DNA of 11,492 nucleotides from an uncultured Eubacteriales bacterium (GCA_902474785.1 CABRXB010000012.1:1-11492); one strand, 5' to 3'. Positions 1-5,951 are shown, numbered from the stretch's first letter. Translations and numbers: made by a program. Notes: generated by a model not told the origin, from the letters alone.

Positions 1-146
1 CCTTTGGTTGATCCTCAAGTCCTGCGAGAAAAATGGCGGCGCCGCGCAACAATTGCTTTTTTAAATACTCTCCATGCACGATGCACGCACAGACGAATGG
101 CTGCCTGTGTCCGCCTGCTTTGCCCCTTTCGCCCCAAGCTCAAGAG
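1..146. other. Left-edge stretch without a supported gene
   Basis: No convincing coding region was found here. The overlapping plus-strand frames at the edge lack a ribosome binding site and show no recognisable domain. A 10-base GC palindrome (GCGGCGCCGC) sits near base 40, followed by a weak GCAA/TTGC hairpin and a T run near bases 56-62. This could be the remnant of a plus-strand terminator for a gene that ends before the window, but the stem is too short to be sure. Confidence 0.4.
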
Positions 147-177
147 AAAACAGCTTTGCAAAAAATGCTGCTGTTTT
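147..177 (-). terminator. Hairpin terminator of the EFR1 ferredoxin gene
   Basis: The arms AAAACAGC (147-154) and GCTGTTTT (170-177) pair perfectly, and a short GCA/TGC pairing inside the loop extends the stem. On the minus strand the second arm ends in TTTT and continues as CTCTTG, so the U-rich tail faces the right way for the minus-strand gene. The hairpin overlaps the TAA stop codon at 176-178. Confidence 0.6.
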
Positions 178-934
178 ACAGTAGGTATTCATTTTCCCGC
201 CGTGCGCTGAGCTTTTGTGTGAAGGCTGCGGCAAAGGTGAGATAGGCGGCGGTGTTCATGTTTTTCGCGTGGACGGGGCACACGCGGATGCAGCGAAAAC
301 AGGAAATGCAGTGAGCGCCGTCGATGTGAGCGGGGTCGTCGGGGTCGATGGCGCCCACGGGACACTCGCGCACGCACAGACCGCAGCGCACACAGGCGTC
401 GCCGGTTCTTGGATGAAAGGAGCCGGCCCCCCCTTCCTTATAGGGGTAGTTGCCGGGGATGTTGGGCGGGCTTGTCCTGCCGCTCTCGAGCTTTTGCCGC
501 ACCTGCTGCGCAAAGAGCGCGTTTTGGGAGAGGTCGTCCTCGTTTGGGCGGCCCACGGCGATCTCCCCATAGGTGTGCTGCGCCACCAGCGCGGCAGCCG
601 CCACCGGCACAAAGCCGCGCGCCGTGGCAATGTCAAAGAGTTCGAGCAGCGCGTCGTCATAGTCTCTGTTTCCATAGGTCACGGTGACAATGCAGGGCGT
701 GCGGTCGCCATGCAGCATGGAGATGCGGTTGGCCGCCGCCGAGGGCAGCCGCCCGGCATAGACAGGCGCGCCAAACACCACCAGATCATGGGGGCCAAAG
801 GGCTCCCGCTTGGGCGTGTCCTTTGTGGTGAGGTCGATTGTCTCGGGGTTGTCGTCAAGGGCGCGGGCGATGGACAAGACGCCCTTTTGCGTCCTCCCGG
901 TGGGGGAGAAGTAAACGGCTGTAATCTGATTCAT
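176..934 (-). CDS. EFR1 family ferredoxin: flavodoxin-like domain fused to a 2[4Fe-4S] domain
   Basis: This 252-residue protein probably acts as a cytoplasmic electron carrier or oxidoreductase that couples a flavin-type domain to two iron-sulfur clusters. Residues 1-130 resemble flavodoxin: YFSPTGRT at 8-15 matches the FMN phosphate-binding loop, and VVFGAPVYAGRLP at 52-64 matches the next conserved strand and loop. Residues 175-225 hold two bacterial ferredoxin motifs, with cysteines 181, 184, 187, 191 and 209, 212, 215, 219, each ending in CP. The length is normal for EFR1 proteins, and no signal peptide or membrane segment is visible. The start is placed at MNQITAVYFS because the flavodoxin strand begins there. 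No good ribosome binding site lies directly upstream, and the nearest purine-rich site is beyond a GC-rich hairpin. It lies downstream of the broken amidohydrolase gene, with a terminator between them. Its electron partner cannot be told from the sequence. Confidence 0.9.
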   Translation of the reverse strand: MNQITAVYFSPTGRTQKGVLSIARALDDNPETIDLTTKDTPKREPFGPHDLVVFGAPVYAGRLPSAAANRISMLHGDRTPCIVTVTYGNRDYDDALLELFDIATARGFVPVAAAALVAQHTYGEIAVGRPNEDDLSQNALFAQQVRQKLESGRTSPPNIPGNYPYKEGGAGSFHPRTGDACVRCGLCVRECPVGAIDPDDPAHIDGAHCISCFRCIRVCPVHAKNMNTAAYLTFAAAFTQKLSARRENEYLL

Positions 935-944
935 AAGACGCGTG

Positions 945-978
945 GCGGCGCGGAACAGGCGCGCCGCTTGTCCTTTCT
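945..978 (-). promoter_or_regulatory. Leader hairpin between a Shine-Dalgarno-like site and the EFR1 start codon
   Basis: On the minus strand the leader carries AGAAAGGA (978-971), then a perfect 8-base-pair GC hairpin with arms 967-960 and 952-945 and a 7-base loop, then 10 bases to the ATG at 934. Linear spacing from the purine site to the start is 36 bases, too long for normal initiation. If the hairpin folds, the effective spacing is about 13. This may be a structured spacer, or the purine site may be unrelated. Confidence 0.35.
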
Positions 979-1012
979 CTCAATATTTTGTGCAGTTTTT
1001 GAAGAGAGAAGA

Positions 1013-1041
1013 GCCGGCGGAGCAAAAAACGCTCCGCCGGC
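1013..1041 (-). terminator. Strong hairpin terminator downstream of the M20 pseudogene
   Basis: A perfect 11-base-pair stem (GCCGGCGGAGC at 1013-1023 with GCTCCGCCGGC at 1031-1041) closes a 7-base A-rich loop. It starts 6 bases beyond the TGA stop at 1048-1050. On the minus strand the stem is preceded by TTTTTT and followed by a pyrimidine run (TCTTCTCTCTTC) rather than a pure T tract. It probably stops or attenuates transcription before the EFR1 gene. Confidence 0.65.
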
Positions 1042-1047
1042 AAAAAA

Positions 1048-2368
1048 TCAGTCTTCCAGAATGGGCAGGGGAGCCTGGGGGATCTCCTCTTTGACCAGCA
1101 TGGATTCCATGAATTCGATGTACTCTTCCTTGGTCATCTGCGGGGTGTAGCCCTTGATGTGCTCTTTGGCGCGCGCAGCGTCGTCCTTGAGGAATTTATA
1201 GGCAGAGAGCGCAAAGATCTTGGCGGGCACCACATAGGCCAGGTATTCGTCGACCACCGTCACATCGGGGTTGTGCATCATGCCGGTGAAGCCGCCCGTT
1301 CCAAATTGGATGAGGGGCAGCAGGTAGGAGACGTCGCCATAGTCTGTCGAGCCGGTGCCGTGGGGCGTCTCGGGCGGGGTGAAGAAGGTGTATTTGTCGG
1401 CGGCAATGTCCTTGCAGGCCTCGATGACGGGGGAGGGGTCGTGCGAGGGAATGGTGGGCATGTAGCCCGGCACGGTGGAGGTCTTCAGACCGCAGCCGGT
1501 CGCCACGGCGCCGGCGCGCAGCGCACGGTCGACCTTGCGGTTGGCGTCGACATAGGCGGGGATGTTCTTGGCGCGCACCGAGTATTCCATCGTGACGTTG
1601 TCGGCAATGACGTTCATGGCAACGCCGCCCTCGGAGATATAGCCGTGCACGCGCACGGTGTCCTTGTCGCGGAAGGACTCGCGCTGCACGTCGATGGCGT
1701 GCATGGCGATGGCGGCGGCGCTCAGAGCGTCGAGCCCAAGATGGGGCGATCCAGCGGCGTGGGCCGCCTTGCCCTCATAGGTGATCATCTTGTTGACAAA
1801 ACCGTTGGAGGAGCCGTTGGTCACGGAGATCTGATGCTGCGTGCCAGAGTGGTGGCCCACCACGAGGTCGAGGTCGTCCATCGCGCCGATGCGGATGAGC
1901 TCGCACTTTCCGCCGCCGTAGCGGATGACGCCGTCTTCGCGCATTTTGTCTTTGAGTTCGAGCTCCACAAATTCCTCGGCGGGTACGGCGAAGAAGGTGA
2001 CGTTGCCGCCCAGAGCCTGCTTGACCTCGGGGTCGGTCAGCGCCAGCGCAGCGCCCATGATGGCGGTGAGCTGTGCATGGTGGCCGCAGCAGTGGGAGGC
2101 GCCGGTCTCGGGATTGGCGTCGACATGGGAGGGGATGGGAAGCGCGTCCATCTCACCCATGAGCGCCAGATTGGGCCTTGACGCCGGTGACGGCGAGCCC
2201 CTCTTCGGTTTCCAGTCCCAGCCCCTTGACGACTTCGGCAAACTTGCCTGCGGTGCGAAATTCGCGATATCCAAGTTCGGCGTGTTTCCAGATGTCACGG
2301 CCAAAGGCCATAATTTCCTCCTGCTTTTCGTCGATGAGCTGGCAGATGCGTTGTTCCAGTTTGTCCAT
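1048..2368 (-). pseudogene. M20 family amidohydrolase/peptidase, frameshifted
   Basis: This is a zinc-type amidohydrolase of the large M20 family, AbgB-like in style, interrupted by one frameshift. The N-terminal part starts at ATG 2368 (MDKLEQRICQLIDEKQ, then HAELGYREF) behind AAAGGAGG, and reads to VTGVKA near base 2170 before running into a TGA at 2153-2155. The remaining frame picks up as PNLALMGEMDALPIPSH and continues to TGA at 1048. Metal-site motifs survive in this second part: SHCCGHHAQ (about 2097-2071), VPAEEF, VVGHHSG, and MMHNPDV near the C terminus. Joining the frames needs loss of one base, for example in CCC, or gain of two. Comparable proteins as I recall them carry roughly ten more residues between the TGVK and GP-x-(V/L)AL motifs, so a short non-triplet deletion is more likely than a one-base insertion. 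With the shift repaired the product would be about 440 residues, normal for the family. Promoter, ribosome binding site and terminator are intact, so the damage looks recent, or it is an assembly error. Confidence 0.8.
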
Positions 2369-2381
2369 GGGTGAGCCTCCT
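2369..2381 (-). promoter_or_regulatory. Ribosome binding site deciding the start of the M20 gene
   Basis: On the minus strand AAAGGAGG lies 7 bases before the ATG at 2368-2366. This strong match fixes the N terminus as MDKLEQ and rules out the longer in-frame extension that runs up to 2737 through the promoter region. Confidence 0.8.
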
Positions 2382-2399
2382 TTGTGTGTAATTAGGGGA

Positions 2400-2408
2400 A
2401 TTATACCA
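2400..2408 (-). promoter_or_regulatory. Extended -10 promoter of the M20 pseudogene
   Basis: The minus strand reads TGGTATAAT, a perfect TATAAT (2405-2400) preceded by the TGn extension. The -35 region at 16-18 bases upstream is only T/C-rich, which is usual for an extended -10 promoter. The predicted start of transcription near 2393 gives a leader of about 25 bases that contains the AAAGGAGG site. Confidence 0.65.
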
Positions 2409-2510
2409 TAGAAAGAGCAAAAAGAGAAGTCACAAGATGCACAAAGAAACACAGAAATGACGAGATTTATCGCAAAGAATGGCAGGGATGCTGAAATTCG
2501 CTTGGAGCGG

Positions 2511-2539
2511 TTGCGCCACACGCCTGTTTTCATTATAAT
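2511..2539 (+). promoter_or_regulatory. Sigma-A promoter of degV
   Basis: TTGCGC (2511-2516) and a perfect TATAAT (2534-2539) are separated by 17 bases. Transcription would start near 2546 and give a leader of about 80 bases before the degV start at 2625. The promoter is back to back with the M20 promoter at 2400-2408, about 100 bases away. The space between them is AT-rich and shows nothing else clear. Confidence 0.65.
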
Positions 2540-2544
2540 GTACC

Positions 2545-2562
2545 TTGTTAGGCATTTAACAA
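2545..2562. promoter_or_regulatory. Inverted repeat at the degV transcription start, possible operator
   Basis: TTGTTA (2545-2550) and TAACAA (2557-2562) form perfect 6-base arms around a 6-base spacer. They sit on the predicted transcription start, where a bound repressor would block initiation. A further partial copy, GTGTTAGA, follows at about 2566. The site does not match a FapR or FabT box closely enough to name a regulator. Confidence 0.35.
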
Positions 2563-2624
2563 ACAGTGTTAGATATTTCGACTGCGTGAGACGTTCCGCG
2601 CCTGACAGAAAAGGAGATTGTGAC

Positions 2625-3503
2625 ATGGCATTTTCTATCATCACGGATACATCGGCAAACCTTCCCACGGAGCTGGTTTTGAAGTATGACATCACGGTGA
2701 CGCCCTTTTCCTTTTTCCTGGAGGGGCAGGAGTACACCTGTACCGACAGTGAATCGTTTGACGGGCCGGGATTTTACAACGCCATGCGAGGCGGGGCCAT
2801 TGTGACGACGTCGCAGGTCAATCCCCAGCGTCACATGGACTATATGGAGCCCCTTTTGGCGCAGGGCAAGGACATTTTATATGTGGGCATGTCCTCGGGC
2901 ATCAGCGGCGCGTATTCCTGTTCGGAAATCGCGGCGACAGGGCTTGCCGAGAAATACCCCGAGCGGAAAATCCGGCTGATCGACACCCTGGGGGCCTCGC
3001 TTGGCGAGGGGCTTTTGGCGCTGCGCGCCGCGGTCTGCCGGGAGGAGGGCATGGGCCTGGATGAAACGGCCGATTTCCTGCTCGGCCTGCGCGACCGCTT
3101 TTATCAGGTGTTTACGGTGGACAATCTGACCTATTTGCAGCGCAGCGGGCGCATCTCCAACGCCACGGCGCTCATCGGCACCGTCCTGCAAATCAAGCCG
3201 CTGCTCAAGGGCAACGAGGAGGGCAAGATCGTCACCTTTGGCAAGGTCAGAGGCCGAAAGCAGTCGATCAGGGCGCTGGCCGAGAAATACGACAGCCTGG
3301 TAAAAGATCCCGCGTGTCAGATGGTGGGCATCGCCCACGCCGACTGCCCAGAGGACGCGGCGTATCTGGCCGCGCTGCTCAATGAGAACGCCCCGCCAAA
3401 GGAGATTCTCACCGTCTGCTACGAGCCGGTGACGGGCTCCCACGTGGGCCCGGGCACGCTGGCGCTGTTTTTTGAAGGGGAAGAGGGCGTGCGGCTTCAG
3501 TGA
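2625..3503 (+). CDS. DegV family protein (FakB-like fatty-acid-binding protein)
   Basis: This 292-residue cytoplasmic protein belongs to the DegV/FakB family, whose members bind a fatty acid and present its carboxylate to the FakA kinase for acyl-phosphate formation. Family motifs are in the usual order: IITDTSANLP at 5-14, TTSQVNP at 61-67, SSGISGAY at 90-97, IDTLGASLGEGL at 119-130, a long LTYLQRSGRISNATALIG stretch at 168-185, GKVRGRKQSI at 206-215, and GSHVGPGTLALFF at 271-283. The length is normal for the family. The start at ATG 2625 is chosen because AAAAGGAG (2609-2616) lies 8 bases upstream and family homology begins at once. The same frame stays open further upstream, but that part covers the promoter. 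It has its own promoter and no fakA partner nearby. The bound lipid cannot be told from the sequence. Confidence 0.95.
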   Translation: MAFSIITDTSANLPTELVLKYDITVTPFSFFLEGQEYTCTDSESFDGPGFYNAMRGGAIVTTSQVNPQRHMDYMEPLLAQGKDILYVGMSSGISGAYSCSEIAATGLAEKYPERKIRLIDTLGASLGEGLLALRAAVCREEGMGLDETADFLLGLRDRFYQVFTVDNLTYLQRSGRISNATALIGTVLQIKPLLKGNEEGKIVTFGKVRGRKQSIRALAEKYDSLVKDPACQMVGIAHADCPEDAAYLAALLNENAPPKEILTVCYEPVTGSHVGPGTLALFFEGEEGVRLQ

Positions 3504-3594
3504 GTTGCCGCGGCCTCTGGGCAAGAGCGAGGCTGAAAAACAGCGAAAAGGGAGCGAAGGTCTGTTTTTGGAAGCGGCATTTCCTGAGGCGTCA

Positions 3595-3618
3595 GGCGGC
3601 CGCTTTGCAGCGGTCGCC
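3595..3618. terminator. Hairpin between the convergent degV and small-ORF genes
   Basis: GGCGGCCGCT (3595-3604) and AGCGGTCGCC (3609-3618) form a 10-base-pair stem with one G-U pair and a 4-base loop. It lies between the stop codons of two convergent genes, so it may serve both, but neither side has a T tract. A smaller CCTGA/TCAGG hairpin lies just to its left. Function as a terminator is uncertain. Confidence 0.35.
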
Positions 3619-3627
3619 CGAGAAGCG

Positions 3628-3840
3628 TCACGGCGTCGGTTTGTCAATCAGCCCGTAGATCTCATACAGGGACAGCATGTTCTGATAAAGCAGTTTGTTG
3701 CCCAGGTGCTGTCGGTAAGTGGCGGTTTTTTCCTTTCCCTGCGCTTTGAGTTGCTCCATTTTTGAGACGGCGTCGCGATAGTTGCTCCCAATGGCCGCCA
3801 GCATCGCTTCAAACGACTCCAGCCGCTGCTTTTGTTCCAT
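3628..3840 (-). CDS. Small hypothetical protein, 70 residues, predicted helical
   Basis: I do not recognise the family. The product (MEQKQRLESFEAMLAAIGSN, ending GLIDKPTP) is charged and rich in helix formers, with heptad-like spacing over about residues 5-60. It has no signal peptide, membrane segment or cysteines. It is supported as a real gene by AAAGAGGTGA 8 bases before ATG 3840 and by a near-consensus promoter about 40 bases upstream (TGGACA, 17 bases, TATGAT). An in-frame GTG at 3852 would add four residues, but it lies inside the ribosome binding site and is disfavoured. It is monocistronic and convergent with degV. A cytosolic small helical protein or adaptor is all that can be said. 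Confidence 0.7.
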   Translation of the reverse strand: MEQKQRLESFEAMLAAIGSNYRDAVSKMEQLKAQGKEKTATYRQHLGNKLLYQNMLSLYEIYGLIDKPTP

Positions 3841-3876
3841 CGTGTCATTCACCTCTTTGTGATTTCATCTGTGCCC

Positions 3877-3905
3877 ATCATACAATGGGGTGCTGGCATT
3901 GTCCA
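3877..3905 (-). promoter_or_regulatory. Near-consensus promoter of the 70-residue ORF
   Basis: On the minus strand TGGACA (3905-3900) and TATGAT (3882-3877) are separated by 17 bases, 10 of 12 matches to the sigma-A consensus. The predicted start near 3870 gives a leader of about 30 bases that contains AAAGAGGTGA. Confidence 0.7.
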
Positions 3906-3990
3906 GTCTTTGCCGCAGGGCCGCGCTTGTTTGAGTTCCCCGTTGCAAACAAGGTTGATATCAGGGTTTGCCGGTTGCCTTCATACGAAA

Positions 3991-4031
3991 CAGAAAAAGA
4001 ACCCCTGCACGTTTTTCATGTAGGGGTTCTT
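3991..4031 (-). terminator. Rho-independent terminator downstream of the XRE regulator gene
   Basis: AAGAACCCCTGCA (3997-4009) pairs with TGTAGGGGTTCTT (4019-4031) through 13 positions with one G-U pair, around a 9-base loop. On the minus strand the stem is followed by TTCTTTTTCTG, a T-rich tail. It lies about 95 bases beyond the stop codon of the regulator. No gene is visible between that stop and the hairpin. Confidence 0.75.
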
Positions 4032-4125
4032 CGACTTGAAGCACATGATGACAGAGAACGCACTAAAACAGCCCTATACACTGATCGTTTGAAGTCCAAG
4101 CTGTGCGCACAAAGGCAGTATGGTT

Positions 4126-4635
4126 TTACACCTTCTTTCGTGTCAAGAAAATTCCAAAGGCTGCCCCGATCAGGAGAATGGGGGCCGATCGGACAAACAG
4201 CCATTCAAATACGTGAAAAGCTGCTCCGAAAACGGCTGTTTCAGGATCGTTATAATTCCAACCCAAGTAAGGACTGTTGATTGCGATGAGAGCCGCAGAA
4301 ATGATTGCGATGACCGCGCACAATACGATAAGTAGCCAATGAACCATTTTTTGTTTCGCGGCCTTCCTCTGTGCAAGCTGTAAGTTTATAATCTCGAGTT
4401 TTTCGGATATCGCCTTCAGGTCGTCGACCTTCGACTCAATCACACTTTCTCCAAGCAACGTGCTAACAGGTGTTTCAAGGACTTCCGATATGGAAATCAA
4501 CATATCAGAGTCGGGAACCGACAGCCCCTTCTCCCATTTGGAAATGGTTTGTCGCACGACATTCAACTTGATGGCAAGCTCTTCCTGTGAAAGCCCTTTT
4601 GCCTTTCTGATTGCTTTGAGGTTTTCGCTCAACAT
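4126..4635 (-). CDS. XRE family HTH regulator with two C-terminal membrane helices
   Basis: This 169-residue protein is a predicted membrane-anchored DNA-binding regulator. Residues 2-62 form an HTH_3/Cro-C1 domain: LSENLKAIRKAKGLSQEELA, then the recognition helix VVRQTISKWEKG and PDSDMLISISEVLETPVSTLLG. Residues about 66-97 form a charged, coiled-coil-like linker, and strongly hydrophobic helices follow at about 98-119 and 142-165. A positive TRKK tail suggests the C terminus is inside. The start is ATG 4635, because AAAGGA lies 11 bases upstream and the HTH domain begins at once; a start four codons earlier would abut the AAAGG. The gene and its surroundings are clearly AT-richer than the rest of the window, which suggests transfer. 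It is divergent from the amidohydrolase/lyase run, so control of that run is possible but unproven. The signal it senses is unknown. Confidence 0.9.
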   Translation of the reverse strand: MLSENLKAIRKAKGLSQEELAIKLNVVRQTISKWEKGLSVPDSDMLISISEVLETPVSTLLGESVIESKVDDLKAISEKLEIINLQLAQRKAAKQKMVHWLLIVLCAVIAIISAALIAINSPYLGWNYNDPETAVFGAAFHVFEWLFVRSAPILLIGAAFGIFLTRKKV

Positions 4636-4669
4636 TGGCGACAACATCCTTTCTTTTAACGTTACCACT

Positions 4670-4698
4670 ATTGTATGCAAAAGGGCCCGTTGCCACAA
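4670..4698 (-). promoter_or_regulatory. Promoter of the XRE regulator gene
   Basis: On the minus strand TTGTGG (4698-4693) and TACAAT (4675-4670) are separated by 17 bases. Transcription would start near 4663 and give a leader of about 28 bases with the AAAGGA site. The -35 box lies inside an inverted repeat described separately. Confidence 0.65.
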
Positions 4699-4704
4699 GC
4701 AACG
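4688..4704. promoter_or_regulatory. Inverted repeat over the -35 box of the XRE gene, candidate autoregulatory operator
   Basis: CGTTGC (4688-4693) and GCAACG (4699-4704) form perfect 6-base arms around CACAA. The repeat overlaps the -35 box of the regulator's own promoter, a usual place for autorepression by Cro/C1-type proteins. I saw no second full copy near the promoter at 4824-4852, so there is no direct evidence that the same protein controls the right-hand genes. The rest of 4705-4823 shows nothing clear. Confidence 0.4.
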
Positions 4705-4823
4705 CATAGTAACATTCGAGCGCTCAATGGAAAAATCCCGATTGTATTGAGAACGCCCCATTCGCCAAAGCCAACCTGGAATTTTTGTATCCTATCGTGC
4801 GTGCGAACTGTATGAGCCTTTTC

Positions 4824-4852
4824 TTGCAGGGAGAAAATGGATCTGTTATAAT
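4824..4852 (+). promoter_or_regulatory. Strong sigma-A promoter of the right-hand gene run
   Basis: TTGCAG (4824-4829) and a perfect TATAAT (4847-4852) are separated by exactly 17 bases. The predicted start near 4859 gives a leader of about 80 bases before the first gene at 4941. Confidence 0.8.
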
Positions 4853-4874
4853 CGAAGGAAGATCGACGGGAGCG

Positions 4875-4908
4875 CCGCCTTGGTAAAATAACCAAACAAA
4901 ACCGGCGG
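4875..4908 (+). promoter_or_regulatory. Stem-loop in the leader of the OCD/mu-crystallin gene
   Basis: CCGCCTTGGT (4875-4884) can pair with ACCAA (4891-4895) and, after an 8-base bulge, with GGCGG (4904-4908), giving a two-part stem with an AAAATA loop. It lies between the transcription start and the ribosome binding site AAAAGGAGG at about 4925-4933. It matches no riboswitch class that I recognise and may simply be leader structure. Confidence 0.25.
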
Positions 4909-4940
4909 GGCTGCACGCGCTCAAAAAAGGAGGATGGTCC

Positions 4941-5909
4941 ATGCTCTATCTCACGAAAAGCGACATGCAAAAGGTGTTGTCCATGCGCGATGCGTTTGAG
5001 GCGCTGCGCGAAGCCTTTATGCTCTACTCCTCGGGGAAAACCACCGTGCCGCTGCGCAGCATTGTGAATGTGCCGCGCCACAATGGGCAGGCGCTCTTCA
5101 TGCCGGCGCTGGCCGGCGATGCGCTGGGCATCAAGATTGTGAGCACCTATCCCGACAATCCAAAGGCCGGCAAGCCGGTCACGCCCGCCTGCATGGTCGT
5201 GATGGATGCGCAAAGCGGCGAGGTCTCCTGTCTGATGGACGGCACCTATCTGACGCAGCTTCGCACGGCGGCGGGCGCCGGGCTTGCCACCGAGCTTTTG
5301 GCCGCGCCCGGCGCGCGCGTGGGCGCGCTCATCGGCCTTGGCGGGCAGGCGCCCTGCCAGTTTGACGCGCTGCTCGAAGGGGCGCCCACGCTGGAAGAGG
5401 TGCGCGTGTTCGATGTGGACGAGAGCCGTCGCGCCGCCTTCGCCGCCGAGAGAGACGGCAAGGGCGGGGTGCGCGTGATCCCGGTCGGCAGCGGGGATGA
5501 GGCGGTGCGCGGCGCACAGGTGGTCACCACCGTCACCACGGCGCGCAGTCCCGTATTTTCGGCCGACAGCGTGGCAAAGGGCTGCCACGTCAACGCCATC
5601 GGCTCCTACACCCCTGAGATGCAGGAGCTGCCGCCCGCACTGGTGGTCTCCTGCGACCTTCTGGTACTTGACACGGCCGACGGCGTGCTGCACGAGTCGG
5701 GCGACATTTTAAAGCCGCTTGAAGATGGACTGCTCGAGAGCAAGAAGATCGACACCGAGATCGGCCACATTCTGCTCGGCACACCCGGCCGCCAGAGGGC
5801 GGCAGACGTGACGCTCTACAAGTCGACCGGCAGCGGCGTGATGGACGTGGTGACGGCCGCCGCCATCTATCGGCGCGCGCAGCAGGCCGGTATCGGCGTG
5901 CATTTGTAG
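4941..5909 (+). CDS. Ornithine cyclodeaminase/mu-crystallin family NAD(P)-dependent reductase
   Basis: This 322-residue protein has the family fold: a substrate-binding half and a Rossmann domain. Visible landmarks are Arg39, Lys65 in GIKIVSTYPDNP, LMDGTYLTQLRTAAGAGLAT with Arg108, a nucleotide loop GLGGQA at 132-137, GSYTPEMQELP at 221-231, and a C-terminal YKSTGSGVMDVVTA at 293-306. Family members include ornithine cyclodeaminase, alanine dehydrogenase and reductases of cyclic imino acids (pyrroline-2-carboxylate, and sulfur ketimines by mu-crystallin). True ornithine cyclodeaminases carry a catalytic aspartate in a GGDCPGKTE-like motif. Here that place reads GSYTPEMQE, so ornithine cyclisation is unlikely and an imine/ketimine reductase or alanine dehydrogenase-like role is preferred. 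The start follows AAAAGGAGG with a 7-base spacer. It leads the gene run that also holds RidA and a C-S lyase, both tied to imine chemistry. Substrate is inferred only. Confidence 0.92.
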   Translation: MLYLTKSDMQKVLSMRDAFEALREAFMLYSSGKTTVPLRSIVNVPRHNGQALFMPALAGDALGIKIVSTYPDNPKAGKPVTPACMVVMDAQSGEVSCLMDGTYLTQLRTAAGAGLATELLAAPGARVGALIGLGGQAPCQFDALLEGAPTLEEVRVFDVDESRRAAFAAERDGKGGVRVIPVGSGDEAVRGAQVVTTVTTARSPVFSADSVAKGCHVNAIGSYTPEMQELPPALVVSCDLLVLDTADGVLHESGDILKPLEDGLLESKKIDTEIGHILLGTPGRQRAADVTLYKSTGSGVMDVVTAAAIYRRAQQAGIGVHL

Positions 5910-5939
5910 GAGACGCCAAAAAGCAGCGCCGTTTTTTTT
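5894..5939 (+). terminator. Partial terminator after the OCD/mu-crystallin gene
   Basis: CGGCGTGC (5894-5901), at the end of the coding region, can pair with GCAGCGCCG (5923-5931) with one bulged G, and eight Ts follow (5932-5939). The loop is long (about 21 bases), so termination may be incomplete. An alternative GGCGT/ACGCC pairing exists within it. A fresh promoter follows directly. Confidence 0.45.
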
Positions 5940-5951
5940 AACATTTCCGAC

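Noticed and set aside
4..245. Two short plus-strand frames at the left edge
   Set aside because: No ribosome binding site, no recognisable motif, and they run into the terminator and 3' end of the EFR1 gene.
215..2181. Long plus-strand open frames (about 311 and 340 codons) over the EFR1 and M20 genes
   Set aside because: They lie antisense to genes with clear domains, lack ribosome binding sites, and read as Gly/Val/His-rich sequence typical of shadows in GC-rich DNA.
2545..2562. Naming the degV dyad a FapR or FabT operator
   Set aside because: The arms do not match either consensus well enough; only an unnamed candidate operator is supported.
4859..4940. A riboswitch in the leader of the OCD gene
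   Set aside because: The leader is about 80 bases with one bulged stem and none of the conserved cores I know for lysine, SAM, glycine or T-box RNAs.
4668..5693. A 341-codon minus-strand frame running from the regulator promoter through the OCD gene
   Set aside because: It crosses two promoters, is rich in Arg/His/Gly as shadows are, and opposes a well-supported gene.
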